Positions 1 through 6,818 of a stretch of 43,578 bases of DNA are shown in pieces. The DNA is from Sphingobacteriales bacterium (GTDB lineage Bacteria > Bacteroidota > Bacteroidia > Sphingobacteriales > Sphingobacteriaceae): the NCBI GenBank assembly GCA_013298995.1, contig JAAFJW010000005.1:1-43578 (forward strand), written 5' to 3'. The notes below the pieces were generated by a model. The model was not told the origin of the DNA. It worked only from the letters and a program-made list of their open reading frames with translations, and did not search any database. Position numbers and translations under genes: made by a program. Every line of letters starts with the position of its first letter. Positions within the stretch are counted from its first letter, which is position 1.

Positions 1-263
1 AGGAGCAAGTAAGACAAATTTTACCATTCAGCAAAGCGGGGAGAGAATTTATTTTCTTTCTCTTCTTTCTGAAAAATATTATTCTTTTATACTTGACTTC
101 CCAAATTTGAAAAGTTGCATTTATTATTTGAATCTAAGTTTTTAACAATCGGCTTTGCGTAAGTTAAAGATTTGGTCAACCAATTTATTGATTTACTAAC
201 CAAATTAATTTCTCCTAAAACCTCAATTGCGCCAAAACCGCTACCCTAAACATGTAATAATAT
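1..263. other. Host flank without a convincing gene
   Basis: AT-rich host sequence downstream of the antitoxin gene. A minus-strand frame of about 50 codons is open here but has no start codon and I recognise nothing in it. Positions 117-138 match one arm of the perfect hairpin at 582-629 at 20 of 22 bases. Otherwise I see no gene. Confidence 0.4.
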
Positions 264-563
264 TTATAAAAATGTTAATCCAATTCTTTTATTTAACCCC
301 AATTCAAACAGTCGGATTAAAGTTGAAAGTTGAATATTACCTTTTCCGTTTTCAATTCTCGAAATATAACTTTTTTTTGTTCCCGTTTTTTCCGCCAATT
401 GTTCTTGCGTTATTTTGGCTTCTTTTCTAGCAACTTTTAGCATTTCACTTATAATAAACATTTGAGAATTTTCTTCATAGGTATTTCTGCTTTCTGTTCC
501 AATTATTCCGTGTTCAACTTCTATAAGTTGCTCGAAACTATTTATGTTATTATAATTTTTCAT
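264..563 (-). CDS. HigA-type XRE antitoxin
   Basis: A 99-residue protein with a helix-turn-helix of the XRE/Cro type at about residues 45-95 (ARKEAKITQEQLAEKTGTKK, followed by SYISRIENGKG). Length, the N-terminal extension and position just after a toxin remnant fit the HigA antitoxin of type II HigBA systems, which binds its toxin and represses its own promoter. Its ATG overlaps a TGA in the toxin's C-terminal frame (ATGA), the usual translational coupling of such pairs. The reading frame looks intact while the toxin is broken, so this would be an orphan antitoxin. XRE class is clear from sequence; the HigA assignment is inference from context. Confidence 0.8.
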   Translation of the reverse strand: MKNYNNINSFEQLIEVEHGIIGTESRNTYEENSQMFIISEMLKVARKEAKITQEQLAEKTGTKKSYISRIENGKGNIQLSTLIRLFELGLNKRIGLTFL

Positions 564-689
564 TTTTTTAATCTTTTATTTCTTACATTCAAGTAATAAA
601 TGCCGTTGCATTTATTACTTGAATGTAAGATCTAATTCTCGGTAAAATTCCATAAAATGGTTTTCGTGAAATTTTATTTCTCTATTCAT
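560..689 (-). pseudogene. Truncated HigB/RelE-family toxin
   Basis: An ATG at 689 opens 24 codons that begin MNREIKFHENHFMEFYREL, the typical start of phage-derived Gp49/HigB-like toxins of the RelE superfamily, and then stops at 615-617. About 85 residues of the usual ~110-residue protein are missing. A short C-terminal frame (NKRLKK then TGA) resumes just before the antitoxin and overlaps its ATG, so the gene's two ends survive with the middle replaced by a 48-bp perfect hairpin. The catalytic core is absent and the product cannot be an active toxin. A -7 element TAACTTTG lies just upstream. The family call rests on the N-terminus and the HigA neighbour. Confidence 0.7.
582..629. repeat. 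Perfect 22-bp inverted repeat at the toxin break
   Basis: Arms 582-603 and 608-629 are perfect reverse complements separated by the four bases CGTT. The hairpin lies exactly where the toxin frame is broken. A 20/22 match to one arm is at 117-138. It resembles a small palindromic insertion or a rearrangement scar. No terminator T-run follows it on the minus strand. Confidence 0.85.
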
Positions 690-883
690 TTCACAAAGTT
701 ATCCCAAAAGTTAACAATTCGTAATTTTTTTTTGATATTTCTTTTGAATATTTTCTTTTTATCAAAATTTGATAAATCACATCGCACAACGCTCGGCTTT
801 ACATTGTAGCGAAAACCCTAAAATAACTAATTATACAATAATGATATTGCATTTTGTATTGCCGTGTAAAATATTTATTCGTT

Positions 884-951
884 CTAAAAATCCGCAAACT
901 TATCAATTTGCTCGGTAACAAATTTTAGGGTTTTGGGGAGATGAAAATCGC
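884..951 (-). pseudogene. Orphan 3' end of a gene, duplicate of 43435-43502
   Basis: These 68 bases match 43435-43502 with one substitution (T at 900, C at 43451). Read on the minus strand both encode DFHLPKTLKFVTEQID followed by KFADF here and RFADF on the right, then TAG. Here the frame lacks any start and meets a TAA (995-997) about 15 codons further upstream, so it is a gene-end fragment. It lies in host DNA outside the prophage. Confidence 0.8.
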
Positions 952-1057
952 TAGTATTGTTATCAAATCCTAATTTATTAACACAAAAAAAGGATTAAAA
1001 CAACAATAAAATATGGTTTAATAATATTTGTTTAACACTACGTTAATTTAACACCGA

Positions 1058-1065
1058 TAAGTTTG
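1058..1065 (+). promoter_or_regulatory. Promoter -7 element of the split lipoprotein gene
   Basis: TAAGTTTG matches the Bacteroidota -7 consensus TAnnTTTG and ends 15 bases before the ATG at 1081. No good TTTG -33 box is seen at the usual 19-21 base spacing. This promoter originally served the lipoprotein gene that is now separated from it by 39 kb of prophage. Confidence 0.5.
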
Positions 1066-1080
1066 TAAAAAATATAAATT

Positions 1081-1101
1081 ATGAAACTTAAATTACTTTA
1101 T
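1081..1101 (+). pseudogene. 5' fragment of the split DUF839 lipoprotein gene
   Basis: The ATG at 1081 begins MKLKLLY, the basic start of a signal peptide. The frame is then cut by the prophage left end. The remaining gene resumes at 40070-40076 with the duplicated ACTTTAT and continues PISALALIVSVTAC into a lipoprotein. Together they make a normal lipoprotein signal sequence, which fixes this as the missing 5' end. Confidence 0.85.
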
Positions 1102-1349
1102 AAGGGGGCATACCAACCTACCACCACCAACTACCCAACAAAAACGGCAAAAAAACGGCTTTAAAATACCATACAAGCCATTTTTACCATAAAAACCACC
1201 ACCAACCCAAAAGCAAACCAAATTACCATTTACCGCTATTTAACTACCATTAAAAACGGCATTAACTTAGCATAGTTAAGAGTTACTACCACCACACCCC
1301 AAATATAGCGTTAAAACCACCATAAACGGCAATTAAACACTAATTAAAT
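1099..1349. other. Left end: probable transposase-binding region
   Basis: About 250 bases of gene-free, A/C-rich DNA. ACCAACCTACC (1112-1122) and ACCAACTACCC (1126-1136) match the repeat seen in the right end. AAACGGC cores follow at about 1143, 1153, 1255 and 1324, and the right end also carries AAACGGCA just inside its tip. In Mu the ends hold spaced MuA sites, so these are inferred to be L-end transposase sites. Confidence 0.6.
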
Positions 1350-1384
1350 AAACAGCAACCCTTAAAAAATGGTTGCTGTTTTTA
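1350..1384. terminator. Intrinsic terminator
   Basis: Arms AAACAGCAACC (1350-1360) and GGTTGCTGTTT (1371-1381) form an 11-bp stem with a 10-base loop. T-tracts suit termination in either direction. It would stop leftward transcription from the repressor before the prophage end, and host transcription entering from the left. Confidence 0.75.
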
Positions 1385-1408
1385 TGCTTTTGCGTGTGGT
1401 AAAACCAG

Positions 1409-1466
1409 CTGCAAAATGGTAGGTTTTGCAGTTTAGACGGACGTTTAGACGGACACTTAGACGGAC
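1409..1466. repeat. 8-bp inverted repeat followed by three 12-bp iterons
   Basis: CTGCAAAA (1409-1416) and TTTTGCAG (1424-1431) form a perfect inverted repeat. Right after come three tandem 12-mers: GTTTAGACGGAC at 1431-1442 and 1443-1454, then ACTTAGACGGAC at 1455-1466. Spacing slightly above one helical turn suggests a cooperative protein-binding array. Nothing identifies the protein. Confidence 0.6.
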
Positions 1467-1738
1467 ATTTTTGATTAAAAAATAGTGCGATACCCCCCCC
1501 CGTAATGCCCAAAAAAACGGCTTAAAACAAAAAAAACAGCGTTTACACCCCCTCGTAATACCGCACTTTTTAAAATGGTTAATATTTTATATGCTGTAAT
1601 ACAGATACTTACAAAAAAGGCATTTATTGCAATATGTGTGCGTGGCGTTTTTTGGTGTGGTTTGGTGGTAATGTGGGCCGTGTGCGGGGTGGTGTTTATA
1701 GGTAATGCGGGAAGCGTGTTTGTGGGCAATGTGCGCCC
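1467..1738. other. Gene-poor stretch between iterons and repressor
   Basis: A C9 tract (1493-1501) and a related pair of segments of the type ACCCCCxCGTAATnCC (about 1491-1508 and 1544-1561) occur here. Overlapping frames of 75-84 codons exist on both strands, but their composition (Thr/Pro/His-rich on minus; running into the repressor gene on plus) does not convince me that either is a gene. Confidence 0.4.
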
Positions 1739-2410
1739 TTACTCTAACCTAATTACACCCATTACTATGGCAATGGCATTAATTTTAGATTTATGTAATT
1801 GAAACGGCTTATAGCTTACATTATCGCTTACAATAAGTATATAATCATCATCTTTACCTATATCTACCCGTTTAATAATTGGGCCTTGTTCGGTATCTAG
1901 CACATAAACCTTATTCCATTGAAAAAACAAATCATTTAATGTGAGTTTTTTACACGCCACAATATCGCCACTGTTATATTTAGGATACATAGATGAACCC
2001 TTTACCTGTATAAGATAATCGGCACCTCTAAAGGTGGGTACAACAAAACGCTCACATTCAAACTCAAGCATTTGCGCCTCTCCAGTACCAAAACCTGCCA
2101 TTGCATCTAACGGTATTAAAGGTATGCCTTGGTGTGGTGCCGTAGTTGCGGTGGCTGTGGCGGGTGGTATTACTGGCGGTGCCTTGGCCGTATTTTTTAG
2201 GGCAAAACCCTCACCAGTAAGTAGCCAGTTAGTATCTAAACCTACACATTTTGTGAATAATAAATCATAGTCAACTGTGTTCCTTGTGTACCAATTAGAT
2301 AGCGTATTAGGTGCTATGCCAATAAAACTGGCAAATTCTGCATTGCTAGCAAAATTATAGTGTAATTTTATTCTGTTTAAAATCAATGATTTATCATTTG
2401 ATAATCCCAT
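1739..2410 (-). CDS. CI/LexA-like phage repressor (S24 peptidase)
   Basis: The start chosen is the ATG at 2410 (MGLSNDKSLILNRIKLHY), giving 223 residues; an upstream in-frame start at 2503 would run through the operator. An N-terminal helix-turn-helix (about residues 15-45, NAEFASFIGIAPNTLSNWYT) is followed by a Pro/Ala/Thr linker and a C-terminal S24 peptidase-like domain. That domain holds the serine motif GSSMYPKYNSGDIV (catalytic Ser) and the lysine region around GPIIKRVD. It is the likely lysogeny repressor: it would dimerise on the palindromic operator at 2444-2458 and be inactivated by RecA-stimulated self-cleavage. It is transcribed divergently from the early genes, like Mu c. Confidence 0.88.
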   Translation of the reverse strand: MGLSNDKSLILNRIKLHYNFASNAEFASFIGIAPNTLSNWYTRNTVDYDLLFTKCVGLDTNWLLTGEGFALKNTAKAPPVIPPATATATTAPHQGIPLIPLDAMAGFGTGEAQMLEFECERFVVPTFRGADYLIQVKGSSMYPKYNSGDIVACKKLTLNDLFFQWNKVYVLDTEQGPIIKRVDIGKDDDYILIVSDNVSYKPFQLHKSKINAIAIVMGVIRLE

Positions 2411-2434
2411 ATTGTGTTTTTTGTGAAAAATAAA

Positions 2435-2466
2435 TTTGCATACTACACAAAGTGTGTATATAATTG
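2435..2466 (+). promoter_or_regulatory. Early promoter with embedded palindromic operator
   Basis: TTTG (2435-2438), 20 bases, then TATAATTG (2459-2466, one mismatch to TAnnTTTG) make a good Bacteroidota promoter 28 bases ahead of the ATG at 2494. A 15-bp perfect palindrome, TACACAAAGTGTGTA (2444-2458), fills the spacer, so a bound repressor would block the polymerase. Related TTGTGT half-sites occur at about 2412 and 2286. This is the best candidate for the lysis-lysogeny switch. Confidence 0.7.
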
Positions 2467-2493
2467 CACTATCAATAACGAATATATAATAAA

Positions 2494-2736
2494 ATGGAAA
2501 CAAAAAAGAAAGTAATTAAATACCCCGAAAATTTACCGCTAAAGCAGGCGGTTACCAACTCGGGTATTACCATTAGGCATTTAAGTAAATTAATAGGAGT
2601 ATCAACCCTTAACATTAGCCTAACCATAAACGGCCACTACAAAGGCGTAAACATTAAAGCCAAACTAACACACATACTAAACCAGCAAGCGGCCCTAGGG
2701 TTAGGCAGCACACAAACCGCCCCTTTGGGGAATTAA
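2494..2736 (+). CDS. Small HTH regulator at the Mu Ner position
   Basis: An 80-residue protein with a predicted helix-turn-helix at about residues 17-50 (AVTNSGITIRHLSKLIGVST, then LNISLTINGHYKG). It is the first gene of the rightward early operon and divergent from the repressor, which is where Mu encodes Ner, the Cro-like regulator that represses both early and repressor promoters. The C-terminus (residues 70-80) is encoded by a CCCCTTTGGGG repeat and is probably an add-on. HTH seen; Ner-like role inferred from position and size. Confidence 0.65.
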   Translation: METKKKVIKYPENLPLKQAVTNSGITIRHLSKLIGVSTLNISLTINGHYKGVNIKAKLTHILNQQAALGLGSTQTAPLGN

Positions 2737-2745
2737 AGGGGATTA
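2719..2745. repeat. CCCCTTTGGGG-type repeat
   Basis: A short copy of the family with core CCCCTTTGGGG followed by AAAGGGGATTA. It overlaps the end of the HTH gene at 2494-2736. Confidence 0.75.
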
Positions 2746-2751
2746 AATATT

Positions 2752-2916
2752 ATGATACGCACATCAATTACACACGAAATAAGCCCAGCATATACTCCAA
2801 CCGATAAAATTAAGGTAGAGAGAACCGTGAAAACAATTAAGCTATTGGGAATAATAATATACCGCAAGGTGTACCATTATCCCCAGTTAAAACACTACGA
2901 TGTGGTAGCTATATAA
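2752..2916 (+). CDS. Small hypothetical protein, 54 aa
   Basis: ATG at 2752 to TAA at 2914-2916, just after the Ner-like gene and in the same direction. The product starts MIRTSITHEISPAYTPTDKI and has a short hydrophobic stretch (LLGIIIY) near residues 31-37 followed by a basic/aromatic tail. I recognise no family. It is supported by its place in the operon, its start position just past a repeat, and codon use like its neighbours. Confidence 0.5.
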   Translation: MIRTSITHEISPAYTPTDKIKVERTVKTIKLLGIIIYRKVYHYPQLKHYDVVAI

Positions 2917-2976
2917 GCTAATACCATTGAATGTAAACCCTAATTAAAAACCGATTTAACTAAATAAATAAAAGAA

Positions 2977-3354
2977 ATGAGAAAGCTAAAATACACCCAA
3001 ACCAAAACGCAAAACGCTTTTAGTAAAGAAAGCTTTTATCTAAACGACCAAGCTTTTAACGATGCCTTAGAACGAGAGATAGCGCATAGAAGTGCAACAG
3101 ATAGTTTTGCAAATTTATTTGAACCGCAAACCCGAGCCGAAAAAATATATCAGGGCTTTAAAAAAGCAAGATATGCCAATAACCAACCAACCCGTACAGG
3201 ATGGATAGAAGAAAGCTCTTCCGATAAAATCGAAATAACAATTACAGTACCCGAAAAATACAGGAGTAAGGCCCACGAAATTGCAGATGCGGCTTTTGCT
3301 TCATTTAGGGACGAAAAAATTAACGTAAAGGTATGTTTTCGAATTCGCAACTAA
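2977..3354 (+). CDS. Early protein of unknown function, 125 aa
   Basis: The ATG follows an A-rich stretch (AAATAAAAGAA) typical of Bacteroidota start regions. The protein is hydrophilic, with an N-terminal basic segment, a helical middle (ALEREIAHRSATDSFANLF) and a C-terminal mixed alpha/beta part around ITITVPEKYRSKAHEIADAA. No signal peptide, no membrane segment and no motif I can name. It lies ahead of the transposase in the early operon and converges with the minus-strand gene at 3364-3633, ten bases away. Confidence 0.65.
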   Translation: MRKLKYTQTKTQNAFSKESFYLNDQAFNDALEREIAHRSATDSFANLFEPQTRAEKIYQGFKKARYANNQPTRTGWIEESSSDKIEITITVPEKYRSKAHEIADAAFASFRDEKINVKVCFRIRN

Positions 3355-3363
3355 ATATTACCA

Positions 3364-3633
3364 TCAATTAAGTTCAACTAAGGCTATGTTCCAGTACAAA
3401 CAAAAAGTAATTATGGTGTGCATAAACCTATCTCTTTTAAGAGCCGAAAAATGCTCGAAACGAATTTGAACGTGGTAAAATTCGCCATCCCGAGAGGGTA
3501 TTTTCTCGGTATCGTAATCGGTTACAGAAAATGATTGCAAAAAAAGTTCAAGTGCTTTTTTAGCTGTATCGGTTTCGAGGGTTGAAATGCTACCAAGGGT
3601 AACATAACAGTTGTAAAAATATTTTTTAATCAT
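3364..3633 (-). CDS. Small unknown protein, 89 aa, opposite strand
   Basis: The only apparent minus-strand gene inside the early plus-strand region. It begins MIKKYFYNCYVTLGSISTLE and reads like a compact alpha/beta protein with balanced composition. The upstream sequence (ATAAAAATGTAGTAGT) is AT-rich as expected for a start. No family recognised. It could be an accessory gene inserted between the early leader and the transposase, or less likely a chance frame; the lack of any competing plus-strand gene here favours coding. Confidence 0.55.
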   Translation of the reverse strand: MIKKYFYNCYVTLGSISTLETDTAKKALELFLQSFSVTDYDTEKIPSRDGEFYHVQIRFEHFSALKRDRFMHTIITFCLYWNIALVELN

Positions 3634-3716
3634 ACTACTACATTTTTATTGAGACCATAAATATAGTAAACATTCCCGAAAGCGTAACCCTGCCATCGCC
3701 GCAGGGCGGGAACACA

Positions 3717-3746
3717 CAAACCCCCTTTGGGGGATAAAGGGGGAAC
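3717..3746. repeat. CCCCCTTTGGGGG-type repeat before the transposase
   Basis: CCCCCTTTGGGGG followed by ATAAAGGGGGAACAAA, ending 14 bases before the transposase ATG. The upstream sequence CCCTGCC...GGCGGG (about 3688-3710) adds a second GC-rich hairpin. This lies in the transposase leader and could affect its translation, which is inference. Confidence 0.75.
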
Positions 3747-3759
3747 AAATTAAACAAAT

Positions 3760-5877
3760 ATGACCGCATACGATACATACCACAACAAAATAGGCGTAAA
3801 GCTTAGTTACCTACTATCAGATATTGATAAGTGTAGCGATAATAGCTTGGCGGTTATAAGTTATGTAGCCTACGAAAAAAGGGTGCAGCGTAACCCTGCC
3901 TTTAGGTTAAAAAAAGGTTTAGGCAAAGGTAATGAGGTTTTGATAAGTTGGGAGCATATACCCGAGTGGCAGGCGCAATGTAAGGCCCGCTTTGGCAACC
4001 CCGAAGTAGCCACCAACCCGCTCGAAAAATTTTATAAACAAGATGCCAAAACCACCCGCTTTTTTACCGATTACCGTTTTGATGATGATGGGGCTTACTT
4101 AAAACCATCGCAACAAAAGCAATACACCGTAAATGCCAACGTAATGCAAGCTATTATAGGTCTAAAAAGTTACCGCAGTTTAAAACGCAAAAGCGGTAAC
4201 GGTAGCCTTGCGCCACTATGGCAAAGTTTAGCAAATGATGCTTATACGTTTAACGATATTTTAAAAACCAAATATAATTGCCAGCACACCTTGGGCACAA
4301 GCGAAAAAACCATACGCACCCGTTATGCTTCGTTTATTAAAGATGGTTTGGTAAGCATTATAGATGGCCGAAACAATAACCAAAACGCACAAATTGTAAC
4401 CCCCGAAATGTTAAGCCTTTGGTGCAACATTTACGCTGGCCAGCGCAATTACAAACCCACCTACATTGAAGTTAGCAAAGCTTACGATAGCTTTTTAGAT
4501 GGCACTTTAGATATTATGGTAAACGAAACCGCCGAAGCTTACAACCATACCCTACCTTGTTACCGCCCTGCCAGCGAAGCCACGGTTTACGCTTACCAAA
4601 GTGCGTGGGAAAGCCGTGTAAGTACACACGCTTTGCGTAGTGGCGATAGGCAAAAGTTTATGGGCTTGTACGAGCCTTACCATAAACTAAAAATGCCCGA
4701 GTTTGCAGGTAGCATGATTTCGGTTGATGACAGGCAACCCCCTTTCGAATACGAAAAAGGTAAACGCCTTTGGTTTTATATGGGTGTTGATGTAGCCAGC
4801 GGCGCAATTACCACTTGGGTATATGGCAACAGTAAAGAGGGTATTGTGGAAGAGTTTTACCGCCAAATGGTGCGCAACTACACTATGCTTAATAAAAAAA
4901 TTCCTTACGAGTTGGAATGTGAAAGCAGCTTAAACGCATCGTACAAAGAAACCCTGTTACAAAACGGCGCAATGTTTCAATCGGTACGTATTGAGGCTAA
5001 TAACGCCAGGGGTAAATTTTGCGAACGGGTTTGGGGCCAGCAACGTTACGGTGACGAAAAAAAGCGAGCAGGTTGGATAGGTCGCCCATTTGCAAAAAAC
5101 GAAGCTAACCAACGAGGCCCTGGTAAAATAGAAATTATACCCAAAAACGTAATTATAGAAAATTGTATTGAAGATATACAAAACCGAAATAACGCTTTAC
5201 ACCCTAACCAAGATTTATACCCGGGTTTAACCCGTTGGGATGTGTTCGAGGATAAACAACACCCCGATTTAACCCCTACCAACTGGGCTGGCATATTGCC
5301 CCACATAGGCCACAAAACCAAAACCAGCATGAAGGTGGGTCGTATTAATTTACAAGGCCAAGCTTGCGTAGTAGGTTTTGATAATGAGGTTGCACTTGGC
5401 GAAAGGCTAATTAACGTAATGAAAAAAATTGAGGGCGAAACCGTAAATGTGTACTGGTTAGATGATAACCACGGCAACGTGTTAAAAGCCATAGTTTATG
5501 ATATGCAAGGCACACAAATTTGCGAAGTACTAAGCACACTAGCTTACCAGCGTAGCACTTTAGAGCGTACAGGTAACGATGCCGAAAACCGCACCATTAT
5601 GAGTGCTTACGCCGCAACGGTACTGGGTTATATTAACCGCAACGCTAAAAAAATAGAACGTGTTACCATAGTAGAAACTCCGCAACCAAAATCAAACCGC
5701 TTTAGCGCAGCTGCTTTAGGATTAGCGGTAAAAAGCAACGACAGGGTAACCATACCCTTTGGGGAGCTGGAGGGGAAAGAAGTAGAAACCCTACCACCAC
5801 TAGAACCCGAATACACCGAAACCTTTAACCAAATACTAACAAACTATAACAGCAGTACAGCCAGCAGGTTTGCCTAG
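3760..5877 (+). CDS. MuA-like DDE transposase
   Basis: A 705-residue protein that cuts and joins phage ends to target DNA for integration and replicative transposition. The N-terminal ~300 residues carry end-binding HTH regions; the rve/DDE core starts near residue 320 with SVDDRQPP (D323/D324) and includes GVDVASGAIT. The final acidic residue is E422 in NNARGKFCERVWG. Where Mu has the second Asp, this protein has YELECESSLN (E386, E388). E386 to E422 leaves 35 residues between, a common spacing for the last two catalytic acids in this superfamily, so Glu may replace Asp. The C-terminal part should contact MuB. It is followed 42 bases later by the MuB-like gene. Confidence 0.92.
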   Translation: MTAYDTYHNKIGVKLSYLLSDIDKCSDNSLAVISYVAYEKRVQRNPAFRLKKGLGKGNEVLISWEHIPEWQAQCKARFGNPEVATNPLEKFYKQDAKTTRFFTDYRFDDDGAYLKPSQQKQYTVNANVMQAIIGLKSYRSLKRKSGNGSLAPLWQSLANDAYTFNDILKTKYNCQHTLGTSEKTIRTRYASFIKDGLVSIIDGRNNNQNAQIVTPEMLSLWCNIYAGQRNYKPTYIEVSKAYDSFLDGTLDIMVNETAEAYNHTLPCYRPASEATVYAYQSAWESRVSTHALRSGDRQKFMGLYEPYHKLKMPEFAGSMISVDDRQPPFEYEKGKRLWFYMGVDVASGAITTWVYGNSKEGIVEEFYRQMVRNYTMLNKKIPYELECESSLNASYKETLLQNGAMFQSVRIEANNARGKFCERVWGQQRYGDEKKRAGWIGRPFAKNEANQRGPGKIEIIPKNVIIENCIEDIQNRNNALHPNQDLYPGLTRWDVFEDKQHPDLTPTNWAGILPHIGHKTKTSMKVGRINLQGQACVVGFDNEVALGERLINVMKKIEGETVNVYWLDDNHGNVLKAIVYDMQGTQICEVLSTLAYQRSTLERTGNDAENRTIMSAYAATVLGYINRNAKKIERVTIVETPQPKSNRFSAAALGLAVKSNDRVTIPFGELEGKEVETLPPLEPEYTETFNQILTNYNSSTASRFA

Positions 5878-5910
5878 CCAAAAGCCAACCGCTAAAAGCC
5901 AACAGCAAAA
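5876..5910 (+). repeat. AGCC-mosaic repeat between muA- and muB-like genes
   Basis: The gap is almost wholly CCAAAAGCCAACCGCTAAAA-type sequence, built from AAAGCC / CAACCGCTA / CAACAGC units. Related patches occur at 7531-7552, 9323-9363, 10410-10446, 12812-12841, 14005-14030 and 35590-35612. Confidence 0.8.
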
Positions 5911-5918
5911 AAAAAGAT

Positions 5919-6818
5919 ATGAACCTAACAACCGCATTTAAACAAAAAGTTACCACCGCACTAAAAGATGCCCGCACACTTTACGGCGGTACCGATAAAG
6001 ATTTTGCCAGCAAGTACGGTATGAACCAAGCAATTTGGAGCCGTATAAAAAACGGCGAAACCGAAAAAGTACTGGACGAAAACAAATGGCTTGAAATTGG
6101 GCGCATACTAAACGTAAGCCTAAACGAACGCACCTGGGCACTAGCCCGCACACAGGTGTACGATGCCATAGAAGCCGATGCCGTTTTTTGCCAACAAAAT
6201 AGCAAAAGTATGGTACTGGTTGATGATTGCGCCATAGGCAAAAGCTTTACCGCCAAATACCTAAGCCGTAAACTAAACAACTGCTTTTGTTTAGATGCTA
6301 GCCAAACCAAAACCAAGCAACTATTTATACGTGATTTTGCGAGGGTTTTGGGTGTAGATAGCAAAGGCAAAATGGCCGATGTTACCGCAAATATTAAGTA
6401 CTACCTAAAAATGCTAAACAAGCCTTTGGTAATTATTGATGAAGCTGGCGACTTAGAGTACAACGCTTTTTTAACGCTTAAAGAATTTTGGAACGCCACC
6501 GATGGCGAATGTGGCTGGTATATGATGGGTGCCGATGGCCTAGCCGATAAAATAAACCGTGGCATAGCCAATAAAAAAGTAGGCTACCGTGAAATACTAA
6601 GCCGCTACAGCGATAAGTATATGAAAATTGTACCTACCGACCGTGAGGGCGAACACAGCTTTTACCGCCAGCTAATAACCGATGTATTGGCAGCCAATAT
6701 GAAAGATAAAACCCGCCTGCCCGAACTGGTAAAAAAATGTATGGTGCGTGATAACGATGGTAAAATAGGTGGCCTGCGTAGAGCCGAAACCCTTTTAATT
6801 TTAATGAATGCCGAGTAA
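5919..6818 (+). CDS. MuB-like AAA+ ATPase
   Basis: A 299-residue ATP-dependent target-DNA binding protein that would deliver targets to the transposase and stimulate it. Residues about 20-65 form a Cro-like helix-turn-helix (DKDFASKYGMNQAIWSRIKN), as at the N-terminus of MuB. The AAA domain has a degenerate Walker A, VDDCAIGKS (residues 101-109), keeping GKS but lacking the first Gly, and a Walker B LVIIDE (170-175). RYSDKYMKI near residue 230 may hold the arginine finger. Length matches MuB (312). The next gene overlaps its end by 11 bases, suggesting coupled translation. Confidence 0.9.
   Translation: MNLTTAFKQKVTTALKDARTLYGGTDKDFASKYGMNQAIWSRIKNGETEKVLDENKWLEIGRILNVSLNERTWALARTQVYDAIEADAVFCQQNSKSMVLVDDCAIGKSFTAKYLSRKLNNCFCLDASQTKTKQLFIRDFARVLGVDSKGKMADVTANIKYYLKMLNKPLVIIDEAGDLEYNAFLTLKEFWNATDGECGWYMMGADGLADKINRGIANKKVGYREILSRYSDKYMKIVPTDREGEHSFYRQLITDVLAANMKDKTRLPELVKKCMVRDNDGKIGGLRRAETLLILMNAE

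Noticed and set aside
20-250. Open minus-strand frame after the antitoxin
   Set aside because: About 50 codons, no start codon and no recognisable family; may be chance in AT-rich DNA.
1475-1802. Overlapping open frames on both strands (84 codons on minus, 75 on plus)
   Set aside because: The minus frame is a Thr/Pro/His-rich translation of A/C-rich DNA, and the plus frame runs into the repressor gene. Neither has a clear start context or a plausible fold.
5046-5492. 148-codon minus-strand frame opposite the transposase
   Set aside because: Lies opposite the catalytic and C-terminal part of the transposase and reads as low-sense sequence.
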